Below the pieces are notes generated by a model. The model worked only from the letters and a program-made list of their open reading frames with translations. It was not told where the DNA came from and did no database searches. A stretch of 42,522 bases of DNA. Origin: a virus. Below are positions 7,472 through 14,707 of this stretch, piece by piece. The stretch is taken from IMG/VR virus record IMGVR_UViG_3300045911_000201, positions 1-42,522 of that record; one strand, written 5' to 3'. The translations under genes and the position numbers were made by a program. How positions within the stretch are numbered: position 1 is the stretch's first letter; each line of letters opens with the position of its first letter.

Positions 7472-8659
7472 ATGCCTACCGGCAACGTGGTGGAGCTGCG
7501 CGAGCGGCTCCTCGAACTCGGCGAACGATCCCGTGAACTCCGCGAAAAGCCTGCTGAAGAGCGGTCCGCGAACTGGGCTGCTGACATCAAGAACACGGCC
7601 GCGGAAATCACCGCGCTCGACGCTGAACTGCGTGTCGCACAGATGCTCGACAACGCTCCCGGCCCGCAGGCCGGAACCCAGCAGGTTTCCTACGAGCACC
7701 GGTCCCCTGGCACTCTGCTCATCGAACACCCCGATTTCCAGGAGTGGTGCAAGCGTGGGGCACGTGGTTCGTCGCCTGCGATCGAAGTTGAGCGACGCAA
7801 CCTGGTGAGCACCGTTGTTTCCGGTGACGGCGGGGCCCTGCTCCCGCACGGCCAGCCGTTCCTCGCCCCCGGCGCAGTGTCCCGGCGGCGGCTGTTCGTT
7901 CGCGATCTGATCGCACCCGGTAGCACCACGCTGTCCAGTGTCCCGTATGTGCGTGAGCTGAACCCGCGGGCGAACGAGCTGGGCGCTTCCGCTGTTGCTG
8001 AGGCTTCCGCGAAGCCTGAGGTGACCATGCAGTTCGAACCGGACGACGCACCGGTTCGCACGGTTGCCGCGTGGATTCCGATCACCATGCAGGCCATGGA
8101 AGACATGCCGACCATGCGCTCGTACATTGACGGGCGGCTCACCTACATGGTGTACCTGCGCGAAGAGGAAGAAATGCTCAACGGGCCTGGTACCGGTGCC
8201 CGGTTGAAGGGCATCCGCTCGGCCACCGGTCTGCAAACTCAGGCTGCTCTGTCTGACAAGGCGCAGACGATCGGCATGGCCATCTCGAAGATCGAGCTGG
8301 TTGACGGTGAGCCGGACGGGGTTGCCATGAACCCGCTCAACTTTTGGGAGATGCTCACCACCCGGTTCGCCAGCCAGTTTGATGGTGGCGGTGCGAACAC
8401 TGGTGCGCCGTGGGATGGTGTGCCTTCGACCGTGTGGGGTCTGCCGGTTGTCAGGTCGCGGACTGTGCCCGCCGGTAAGGCGGTGGTCGGCAACTGGCGG
8501 ATGGGCGCCCAGGTGTTTGACCGGAGCACGGTGTCGATCCGGGTGACTGACTCGCACGAGGATCGGTTCGTCAAGAACCAGCTGGTGATCCTCGCCGAAA
8601 GCCGGCTCGCTCTTGCCATTCATCGTCCTGACTTTTTCGTTGAAGTCACGCTTCCCTGA
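7472..8659 (+). CDS. Major capsid protein, HK97 fold
   Basis: This 395-residue protein builds the icosahedral head. Residues 1-60 are charged and helical, like the delta (internal scaffolding) domain removed by the prohead protease. From about residue 100 the HK97 E-loop, spine helix and P/A domains follow, with family-typical segments such as AWIPITMQAMEDMPTMRSYI and the C-terminal RFVKNQLVILAESRLALAIHRPDFF. AGAGGAG precedes the ATG by 6 bases. It starts the rightward late operon, while its presumed protease is in the leftward one. No separate scaffold gene is seen. Confidence 0.93.
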   Translation: MPTGNVVELRERLLELGERSRELREKPAEERSANWAADIKNTAAEITALDAELRVAQMLDNAPGPQAGTQQVSYEHRSPGTLLIEHPDFQEWCKRGARGSSPAIEVERRNLVSTVVSGDGGALLPHGQPFLAPGAVSRRRLFVRDLIAPGSTTLSSVPYVRELNPRANELGASAVAEASAKPEVTMQFEPDDAPVRTVAAWIPITMQAMEDMPTMRSYIDGRLTYMVYLREEEEMLNGPGTGARLKGIRSATGLQTQAALSDKAQTIGMAISKIELVDGEPDGVAMNPLNFWEMLTTRFASQFDGGGANTGAPWDGVPSTVWGLPVVRSRTVPAGKAVVGNWRMGAQVFDRSTVSIRVTDSHEDRFVKNQLVILAESRLALAIHRPDFFVEVTLP

Positions 8660-8672
8660 CCTTTGAAAGAGT

Positions 8673-8705
8673 GATGGCGGACCGGCTCTTTGCCGGTCTG
8701 CCATC
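8673..8705 (+). terminator. Strong hairpin after the capsid gene (attenuator or processing site)
   Basis: GATGGCGGACCGGC (8673-8686) pairs with GCCGGTCTGCCATC (8692-8705) through 14 pairs, one of them G-U, around a five-base TCTTT loop. No U-tract follows, so it is better read as an attenuator or mRNA-stabilising hairpin that keeps capsid mRNA above downstream messages than as a full stop. Confidence 0.7.
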
Positions 8706-8734
8706 GCTCGCGTGAGCTTTGAAAGGATTGATGT

Positions 8735-9175
8735 ATGGCAGAGATCGCACCCGACGAGGGTCTCGACTACATGATCGGTGTGCTTTTGCGAGCACAAACA
8801 CAGCCGACCACGCTCTATGTTGGACTGTTCACCAGCCAGTCCCCGACAACGGTCCCAGCTAGCACCGCGGTGCTCGCCACTGGGACTGGTGTTACCGAGC
8901 TGACCGGCACCGGCTATGCCCGCCAGTCGATCACCGCGGCAACGTGGGGTGCGCCGACAGCAGGTGGTGGCGGCAGGCAGACCACAGCCTCTACGTATGT
9001 GACGTTCACCGCTGGCGGAACGTGGACCGCGGTCAACGGCTTCTTCGTTTGCACTACCGCGACCGCTGGCACTGGTATCGCACTGTTCTATGCGAACTTC
9101 GACTCCGGGGTGGCACGCACCCTGCTCAACGGGGACTCTCTGCGAATCACCCCGCGGTTCGCGCTGACCGGATGA
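8735..9175 (+). CDS. Small virion structural protein (candidate capsid decoration or head fibre)
   Basis: This 146-residue, Thr/Gly/Ala-rich, beta-predicted protein has the pattern TTLYVGLFT near residue 25, TGTGYARQSI near 60 and W-containing strands, a layout I know from a family of small phage virion proteins often annotated as tail-fibre or decoration proteins. It has no signal peptide and few charged residues. Being first after the capsid gene, with GAAAGGA before its ATG, favours a head location. The family name is not certain, and a tail location cannot be excluded. Confidence 0.65.
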   Translation: MAEIAPDEGLDYMIGVLLRAQTQPTTLYVGLFTSQSPTTVPASTAVLATGTGVTELTGTGYARQSITAATWGAPTAGGGGRQTTASTYVTFTAGGTWTAVNGFFVCTTATAGTGIALFYANFDSGVARTLLNGDSLRITPRFALTG

Positions 9176-9261
9176 TGCGTGCGATGCTCGCGGGTGGGGT
9201 CACTCATACGCGAGCAAAGCCGTTGTGCCACAACGACTTCAAGCCATGAGGAAGCGACAAG

Positions 9262-9870
9262 ATGGCAAATAACGATCCTCGCGCATCAACCAGCGGCAGC
9301 CTGCCAGTTGCGACCGATGACGTCTCGGGTGTCCACTATCAGCGGGTCAAACTTGTAGATGGCACCGAAGACTCATCCACAAACATTCCCGGTGACGGGC
9401 AAGGTCTTTACGTCCAGGTGCGGCACCCGCGCGCGAATATTGCCGAGTTGACAATAACGCTCAATAGCTTGGCGGCGTCAGCGACGGTTGGCAGAGCTTC
9501 GACGGCCGTCAACATGTCATCAAATATTCCTTACGATGTGATGCTGATGGCAGCGTTCAATTCGACCGGCAGCTCTGGGGTTGTTGAGGTCTACGGGGTA
9601 GGTTCGATTGATGGAACCGATTGGTCAGGTGACCGTTCCGGATGGAATGGCACGAACCAAAGCTACACGTTGGAAGCTCCAGGTTCGTTGAACATGGCGC
9701 TGATTGGCACTGTGCGCTGCTATGCAGCTAGTACAATCTACCGTGGACTGTTTTCGTTGCGGCAAGCGTTCGGATTTGTGCCACCGTGGTGGGCGGTGGT
9801 GGTAGTCAACAACACGTCCGGTGCTTTGGCGTCATTCGCGAACTACGTCAAATATTCGGCGGTCTGGTAG
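9262..9870 (+). CDS. Virion structural protein with VHYQRVKLVDG N-terminal motif
   Basis: This 202-residue protein opens with PVATDDVSGVHYQRVKLVDG (15-34), a segment that recurs at the N-termini of otherwise unrelated phage structural proteins and probably serves as a docking strap. The rest is beta-rich, with Ser/Thr/Gly strands and two Trp-rich patches (DGTDWSG, PPWWAVVVV). GAGGAAGCG lies before the ATG. Its place in the accessory cassette between capsid and connector suggests a head-bound adhesin or decoration protein. Confidence 0.65.
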   Translation: MANNDPRASTSGSLPVATDDVSGVHYQRVKLVDGTEDSSTNIPGDGQGLYVQVRHPRANIAELTITLNSLAASATVGRASTAVNMSSNIPYDVMLMAAFNSTGSSGVVEVYGVGSIDGTDWSGDRSGWNGTNQSYTLEAPGSLNMALIGTVRCYAASTIYRGLFSLRQAFGFVPPWWAVVVVNNTSGALASFANYVKYSAVW

Positions 9871-9881
9871 CCGGTGAACTC

Positions 9882-10682
9882 ATGCAACCACCCCCGCATT
9901 TTGCACGTCGTTTGAATCGTGCGGCGATGGGCTCGCTCGCACAAGGTCTCATCGGATACTGGTCGTTCCACACTGGTGACAAGCGTGCCGCATGGCCAAA
10001 CCTTGCGGTGCCAGGAAAGAGTGACATCACCAGCGAATCAGCGACCACCAGTTTCACGGTTATCCCCGAATACGGTCGCGGTATCAAAGGCGACGACCCA
10101 GGCGCGGGTACACGTGCCCCTGCGCACGCTAATCACAGACCGACCCCTACGTTCACGATCATATGGTGGGGCTACCACTTGCAAGCCGGCGCAAACGACT
10201 GGGATTCGCGGTTTGGCATCTACTATTCGACGCCTGATCCTGGTTTGCACGCGGTCGTTTATGACCGGCAAGGATGGGGGCAAACCGATCAGTGGGGCGT
10301 GTCAACGAATAACGGGTCAGAGCTGTGTCTCGTCAATAACTCGGTGTCAACGCTTCACCCTGGCGGCACCTTTTCGACGCTTTATACCGCGCCGATCAGT
10401 GTTGGCTATGTGCGCACTGTTGACAGGATCGATGCGTATCGCAACGGACAGCCGCAATGGTATGCCACAACGTCCGCGAACGCTGGATTGCTTGGGACTG
10501 TTAGCTGGACGTCATCGTCGTTTTTCTACACGGCAAACGGTTCGCTGAACTGGTGGGGTGGCAATCCGCAGCCTAACTCTTATGCGCATTGCGCGGGTAT
10601 GGCGTTTTGGAATCGTGCGCTCACAGATTACGAGATCGCACGGTTTGATCGTGACCCTTACGCAGGATTGCGTGCGCAATGA
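9882..10682 (+). CDS. LamG/concanavalin A-like lectin domain virion protein
   Basis: This 266-residue protein is one jelly-roll lectin domain. It begins GLIGYWSFHTGD near residue 20 and closes with AFWNRALTDYEIARFDRDPYAG, the typical first and last strands of LamG-like laminin-G/ConA folds, with Trp-rich strands between. It would bind glycans. The ATG at 9882 is preferred over upstream in-frame starts because it leaves only a short gap after the previous gene. Position among head genes suggests that it is displayed on the capsid and helps the virion stick to host-surface or matrix polysaccharide (inference). Confidence 0.75.
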   Translation: MQPPPHFARRLNRAAMGSLAQGLIGYWSFHTGDKRAAWPNLAVPGKSDITSESATTSFTVIPEYGRGIKGDDPGAGTRAPAHANHRPTPTFTIIWWGYHLQAGANDWDSRFGIYYSTPDPGLHAVVYDRQGWGQTDQWGVSTNNGSELCLVNNSVSTLHPGGTFSTLYTAPISVGYVRTVDRIDAYRNGQPQWYATTSANAGLLGTVSWTSSSFFYTANGSLNWWGGNPQPNSYAHCAGMAFWNRALTDYEIARFDRDPYAGLRAQ

Positions 10683-11557
10683 GCCTGCTGCTTCTTTTCA
10701 CCGATAGCGGCACGATCTACTCCGAGACTGGCGGCGCGATTGCGGACGTGAGTTCCGTGGCAGTTGACACTGTCACACTCGTCGACGCTGGTGTTGGCGC
10801 GGTTGGCACTATAAGCGCAAGCGTCGACACCATCGTCTCGCTTGAAACTGGCGGTGGTATCGCAGACGTTGCTGCTGCTGGTGTTGGCGTGGTTTTGTAC
10901 GAAGAAAACGCCAGCACGACAGTCGGTGTCGTGTCTTCCAGCGCGGATGCCGTGACATGTGTAGACGCTGGCGTTGGCGTCGTTGACGTGGCAAGCGGTG
11001 GTGCGGCAGGTCTGCTTCACGTTGAATATGGCGCGAGTGCCGCGAGTGTTATCGCCGCTGGTGAAGACACGATCGTCACTGGTTCGCAGCTGTATGAGGA
11101 CGCGGGTGTTGCAACTGTTGGGGTTGCGAGCGGCGGGCTGGATGCGATCGTTCAAAGTGAAACAAACGCTGGTGTCATCGGGATTCTTAGTGAAGGTGCA
11201 GACGCCATCGACTATGCGGACACTGGCGCGGGTGCGGTAAGCGGTTTTGCTGGTGGCAGTACGACATGGGTTGCTGTTGAGACCAGCAGCGGGGTGCTTG
11301 GCATTGTTAGCTCTGGTGCTGATCTCGTTCATGCGCTCGACGCTGGTGGCTGTTTCGTCGGTGTTCTCAGCGCTGGCAATGATGCGGCACAGTTCATCGC
11401 AGACGGATTCGCAGCAGTCACGGTGGCATCCGGCGGGCTGGACCTGCTGGGCACTGTTGTAAAAGTGGCACGTGCCATTGCGCAAGCGTCAAAGCAGAGT
11501 AATGCTGTTGCGCAAGCGTCACCACAGATGATTGTCGAAGTGAAGGTGGGGCCATGA
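10679..11557 (+). CDS. 20-residue tandem-repeat beta protein
   Basis: This 292-residue protein is about twelve tandem copies of a 20-residue unit with the rough consensus xxx(E/D)(T/A)G(x)G(x)(x)(x)V(x)S(x)G(x)D(x)(V/I), covering residues about 10-255; one unit carries a five-residue insertion. The ending is different: Ala/Gln/Ser-rich (QASKQSNAVAQASPQM). Regular small, beta-branched and Asp/Gly residues suggest a beta-solenoid fibre. It overlaps the lectin gene by 4 bp (ATGA) and the connector by 4 bp, so all three are made together. I do not recognise a named family; a head-fibre or decoration role is inferred. Confidence 0.75.
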   Translation: MSLLLLFTDSGTIYSETGGAIADVSSVAVDTVTLVDAGVGAVGTISASVDTIVSLETGGGIADVAAAGVGVVLYEENASTTVGVVSSSADAVTCVDAGVGVVDVASGGAAGLLHVEYGASAASVIAAGEDTIVTGSQLYEDAGVATVGVASGGLDAIVQSETNAGVIGILSEGADAIDYADTGAGAVSGFAGGSTTWVAVETSSGVLGIVSSGADLVHALDAGGCFVGVLSAGNDAAQFIADGFAAVTVASGGLDLLGTVVKVARAIAQASKQSNAVAQASPQMIVEVKVGP

Positions 11558-12447
11558 GCACTGGCACGCTGTACTACGAGACAGGCCAGACAGTCGCGGT
11601 CACCGGCAGCTTCTACGAAAACGAGCAGCTAGTCGACCCGGCAACCGTATCCGTTGTTGTCACCAAACCAGACGGCACCACACTCACACCCGCACCCATC
11701 CCGGTTCGTCTCACAACCGGAAAATGGTTTATTTCGCTCACACTCACCGACCGGGGCACCTGGGGTGTCCGCTTCACGGGTACCAGCCCGGACACTGCAA
11801 CCGACATTATCCTTGTCGCAGACTGGTCGTCACAACCAGGCGGCGGACAAACTCTTGTCAGCTTGCAAGAGTACAGGGACATCACCAGAGACAACGACAC
11901 AGAAAACGAAGCCGTTCAAACATATCTCACCGAAGCCGTTGAACTGGTCGAAGAGTTCCTGCAACGCAAACTTGCCAGCCAAACAATTACCGAAATTGTT
12001 GAAGTGTGGACAATTGACGGGGGCACATACGCCTACCCGACCGTCACCCCGATCACCGCTGTCCCACCAGGTTCCGTGTACACGATCGACCATGGCAACG
12101 TTCGTTTGCGTGGGGTGAGCTTGCTAAGCGAATCCATTCTTGCCGGCGGGAGCGGGCTGCTCGGTGATGGCAACCCGTACAGGCTGCGGGAACGCCCGTT
12201 GTACACGCAGGTGACCTACACGGGCGGGTACACCAACACAACACTTCCACAAACGTTGAAACGTGCGATCGCTCGTGTTGCGTTTGGCTTGTCACGGATT
12301 ACAACTGCGAGCGTGATTGGCGCACAGTCTTTGCGTGTCGGAGACGTGAGCGTCACCTACCCCAGTTTGCAAGGCGGAATCGACACGCTCGCACCGGGCG
12401 TGTCGCTGATGATCAAACCTTACAAACGGAAAAGAGTGCGGTTCTGA
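11554..12447 (+). CDS. Ig-like domain fused to head-tail connector (gp6-like)
   Basis: This 297-residue protein has two parts. Residues 1-90 form an Ig/macroglobulin-like beta domain (TGQTVAVTGSFYENEQLVDP, then TVSVVVTKPDG and LTDRGTWGVRFTG). Residues 100-297 match the HK97 gp6-like connector that docks below the portal: LQEYRDITRDNDTENEAVQTYLTEAVELVEEFLQR, then ending in LAPGVSLMIKPYKRKRV. Connector proteins of this class are usually about 100-200 residues with no Ig domain, so the fusion would place twelve Ig domains around the neck. Start ATG overlaps the repeat protein by 4 bp. Confidence 0.8.
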   Translation: MSTGTLYYETGQTVAVTGSFYENEQLVDPATVSVVVTKPDGTTLTPAPIPVRLTTGKWFISLTLTDRGTWGVRFTGTSPDTATDIILVADWSSQPGGGQTLVSLQEYRDITRDNDTENEAVQTYLTEAVELVEEFLQRKLASQTITEIVEVWTIDGGTYAYPTVTPITAVPPGSVYTIDHGNVRLRGVSLLSESILAGGSGLLGDGNPYRLRERPLYTQVTYTGGYTNTTLPQTLKRAIARVAFGLSRITTASVIGAQSLRVGDVSVTYPSLQGGIDTLAPGVSLMIKPYKRKRVRF

Positions 12448-12788
12448 TGCTGCCGCTCACCACCACCACAATCACTGTTCAACGGTTGGAAAGCGGGGTG
12501 GACCCGTACGACAACCACGACACAACCTGGTCGACTGTTACCACCCGGCAGCCTGCGACAATCACCAGCCCGTCCGGGTTCTCACAGCTTGTCGGCGGCC
12601 ACCAGCAAACCGTGTCCGCTACTTTGTACACGGACACCGATGTTGACTTGCGATACGAAGACCGGATCATCGACGAAACCACCAATGTCACATGGCAGGT
12701 CAAATGGGTGGCAGTCCGATATGAACTTGGGTTCGGCCACCTAAAAGCCGGGATCGAACACACGGCAGGCGCAGCAGATGGCGGGTAA
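12447..12788 (+). CDS. Head closure (stopper) protein
   Basis: This 113-residue beta-rich protein starts on the last base of the connector stop. Its features are an N-terminal strand ITVQRLESG, a middle VGGHQQTVSATLYTDTDVDLRYEDRIID and WQVKWVAVRYE. That matches small head-tail joining proteins that seal the neck after packaging. Size, order and strand pattern support the call; sequence conservation in this family is low. Confidence 0.7.
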   Translation: MLPLTTTTITVQRLESGVDPYDNHDTTWSTVTTRQPATITSPSGFSQLVGGHQQTVSATLYTDTDVDLRYEDRIIDETTNVTWQVKWVAVRYELGFGHLKAGIEHTAGAADGG

Positions 12789-13107
12789 CATTCGACTTCA
12801 ACACAACGATCGTGCGCTCCACAAACTGTTCGCCGGACAGGACGGGCCGGTCGCAGCGCACATCGAACGGATTTGCTTGCGGATCGAACGCCGCGCGAAA
12901 CAGTTGTGCCCGGTGGACACCGGACGTTTGCGTAGCAGCATCAGCACAGCAATCATCGTGGACGGACGGTCGATTTCCGGGATTGTTGGCACGAACGTCG
13001 AGTACGCCCCGTACGTCGAGTTTGGCACGTCACGCATGGAAGCCCAACCCTATTTGCGTCCAGCGTTTTACGCTGTGACTGGCACAACAGCAACCGGTGG
13101 TGGGTGA
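12778..13107 (+). CDS. HK97 gp10-like tail completion protein
   Basis: This 109-residue protein carries the clear gp10 signature: CPVDTGRLRSSI (44-55), then GIVGTNVEYAPYVEFGTSRMEAQPYLRPAF (67-96). Proteins with this signature join the neck to the tail tube. The start overlaps the stopper gene by 11 bp. Confidence 0.85.
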   Translation: MAGNIRLQHNDRALHKLFAGQDGPVAAHIERICLRIERRAKQLCPVDTGRLRSSISTAIIVDGRSISGIVGTNVEYAPYVEFGTSRMEAQPYLRPAFYAVTGTTATGGG

Positions 13108-13520
13108 TGGCAGAAGGTGACTGGCCGGACATCGAAAAAGGGTTGCGAGCGTATTTGCGGGCCGACCCGGATGTGACAGCGCTTGTCAACTCGCGTGTGT
13201 TTTTCGGTGTGCCACGCAAAGATCCGATCTTCCCGCTGATCACCGTCAGCCGGATCGGTGGTGGCGAAGATCGAAGCGAAGCCGACGTGGATGTTGCGGT
13301 GTATAGTGTGTCGTGTTGGGGCAATAGCTCGAAGCAAGAAGCTCTTGATGTTGCGAACGCTGTGCGAAAGGCGCTGCGCAAAATCCGAGGGCGGACGGCA
13401 CTCGCGCCTGGTGTCATCGCTTTCGGAGCCACTGTGGACACCGTGCTATGGCGTCCCGACCCGGCCGATGACAGGCCACGGTACATTGTCACCGGTCAAG
13501 TGACAGCGATCGCCGCATAA
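13107..13520 (+). CDS. Tail terminator protein
   Basis: This 137-residue protein caps the growing tail tube. It begins with the typical LRADPDVTALVNSRVF segment and has ITVSRIGGGED, AVYSVSCWGNSSKQEALDVANAVRKAL and a final W-containing strand, matching the DUF3168-like and related terminators. I take ATG 13107, overlapping the previous stop by one base; a GTG at 13104 would add one residue. Confidence 0.78.
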   Translation: MAEGDWPDIEKGLRAYLRADPDVTALVNSRVFFGVPRKDPIFPLITVSRIGGGEDRSEADVDVAVYSVSCWGNSSKQEALDVANAVRKALRKIRGRTALAPGVIAFGATVDTVLWRPDPADDRPRYIVTGQVTAIAA

Positions 13521-13545
13521 ACGTTGCGGCAGAAAGGAAGCGGAA

Positions 13546-14103
13546 ATGGCCGCAGGTGGAACCTCAGCAAACGTGACCGTCGGCGCTGGGCGGCTCTGGT
13601 ACGCCCCGCTGAACACCACAGAGCCGACAAACGCTTCGACCGCTTTGCCGTCCGCGTGGGTGCCACTCGGATACACCGAAGAGGGCACCACAGTGTCGAT
13701 CGAAATCAACCAGGAACCGATCGAGGTTGCCGAAGAGTTCGACCCGGTGTCGTGGATCACCACGTCACGTCGTGTCACTCTTTCGGTGGCAATGGCCGAA
13801 GCGACCCGCAAGCGTTTGGCGCTCGCGCTTGGTATGGGCGCAAACGAGGCGGATAGTGCTGCGACGCTTGAACCGCCGAACCCTGGCAGTGAGACCGGCA
13901 TCATGCTCGTTTGGGATTCGGAAGAAACCGCGGGCGCGTCGAACACCCGCTGGCTGTTCCGCCGTTGCAAAGTGTCCGGAACCGTTGAAATCTCACGGAA
14001 GAAAGCGCCGAACAAGGCGCTGCTGCCGGTCACTTTCAACGTCGAAAAGCCGTCGAACGCTGCGCCGTTCAAAGTGTTCCCGTCGTCCACCGGTCTGATC
14101 TGA
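13546..14103 (+). CDS. Major tail (tube) protein
   Basis: This 185-residue protein polymerises into the non-contractile tail tube. It has a short N-terminus followed by VGAGRLWYAPLNTTEPT and WVPLGYTEEGTTVSIEINQEPIEVAEEFDPV, a pattern common to actinophage tube proteins, and ends on a beta strand. GAAAGGAAG precedes the ATG. Position before the chaperones and tape measure fits. No C-terminal Ig domain is attached. Confidence 0.85.
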   Translation: MAAGGTSANVTVGAGRLWYAPLNTTEPTNASTALPSAWVPLGYTEEGTTVSIEINQEPIEVAEEFDPVSWITTSRRVTLSVAMAEATRKRLALALGMGANEADSAATLEPPNPGSETGIMLVWDSEETAGASNTRWLFRRCKVSGTVEISRKKAPNKALLPVTFNVEKPSNAAPFKVFPSSTGLI

Positions 14104-14118
14104 TCGGCTAGCCGATCA
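14101..14118. promoter_or_regulatory. 18-bp perfect palindrome over the tube/chaperone junction
   Basis: TGATCGGCTAGCCGATCA is perfectly self-complementary. It contains the TGA of the tail tube gene and ends on the A of the chaperone ATG, leaving no room for a ribosome binding site. In mRNA it folds into a seven-pair hairpin that would hide the chaperone start, which fits the need for far less chaperone than tube protein. Confidence 0.6.
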
Positions 14119-14453
14119 TGGACGACATGTTTGATGCTGTGGCCGCGGAGGCCACTGGTGGGACGCGCACGATCACAGTTGCTGGTGCAACTGTGCGGCT
14201 TGTCGCCCAGCCGCCTGCGGGTGCGCTGCTCGTGTTCGTGCGACGCCTCCAATCGAAAGACCCGATGGAGCAGATCGCGGCGATCGTCCGCCTGTTCGAA
14301 TCGTGGGTGGAACCCGACGACCACGATCAGCTGTACACGGCGATCGAACGGATTGTGGACATCGGCGAGTTCATGGAAATCGAACTGCCGAAACTCGTCG
14401 AAACAGCCACCGCCCGCCCTACGTCGGCTCCTGCATCCTTGCCCGCATCCTAG
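14118..14453 (+). CDS. Tail assembly chaperone (short form)
   Basis: This 111-residue protein is the first of the two overlapping tail assembly chaperones (lambda gpG-like) that load tube subunits on the tape measure. It is acidic and helical, with VRRLQSKDPMEQIAAIVRLFESWVEPDDHDQL typical of the family, and a Pro/Ala/Ser-rich end (ARPTSAPASLPAS). The start lies in a palindrome with no visible ribosome binding site, so translation is probably coupled to the tube gene. Confidence 0.8.
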   Translation: MDDMFDAVAAEATGGTRTITVAGATVRLVAQPPAGALLVFVRRLQSKDPMEQIAAIVRLFESWVEPDDHDQLYTAIERIVDIGEFMEIELPKLVETATARPTSAPASLPAS

Positions 14454-14707
14454 GTGAACGGTGGGGTGAGCTTGACGGGCTGCTACTGCTCGCAGGCTCA
14501 CCGGCCGGGCTCACTTACCATATGCATGTGCGGTCAGCGCTCAACTTCACATATGCGGCGATCACACAGCACGCAACTGTTGAAGATCGTGCCGAGGTTG
14601 ACGCGTGGCTTTCGTGTTCGGTTGATGATGCGGCACAGTGGGCGCAGGAGCAGCGGAAAGCAGAGTGGGATTTGATTAGCAGCGTCGGGGAGGTGATGCG
14701 ACCGTGA
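14118..14707 (+). CDS. Tail assembly chaperone, long form by -1 frameshift (putative)
   Basis: An open frame one base back (-1) from the short chaperone runs on past its stop to 14707 and encodes about 95 further residues (from YVGSCILARILGERWGELDG to SSVGEVMRP) that look like the gpT part of gpG-gpT fusions. The frames overlap through 14400-14453. I see no textbook X-XXY-YYZ heptamer; the best candidate is CCGCCCT at 14414-14420, where both frames encode Arg-Pro. The downstream frame lacks a good start and ribosome binding site, which supports frameshifting over separate translation. Confidence 0.6.

Noticed and set aside
7457-8797. 446-codon open frame antisense to the capsid gene
   Set aside because: It mirrors the codon pattern of the capsid gene, has low-complexity Arg/His/Pro composition and no ribosome binding site. 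The same holds for other long antisense frames over the primase (34357-35480) and helicase (26276-27127).
9172-9249. 25-codon frame MMRAMLAGG after the small structural protein
   Set aside because: Start overlaps the stop before it, but the peptide is neither hydrophobic nor conserved to my knowledge and has no ribosome binding site.
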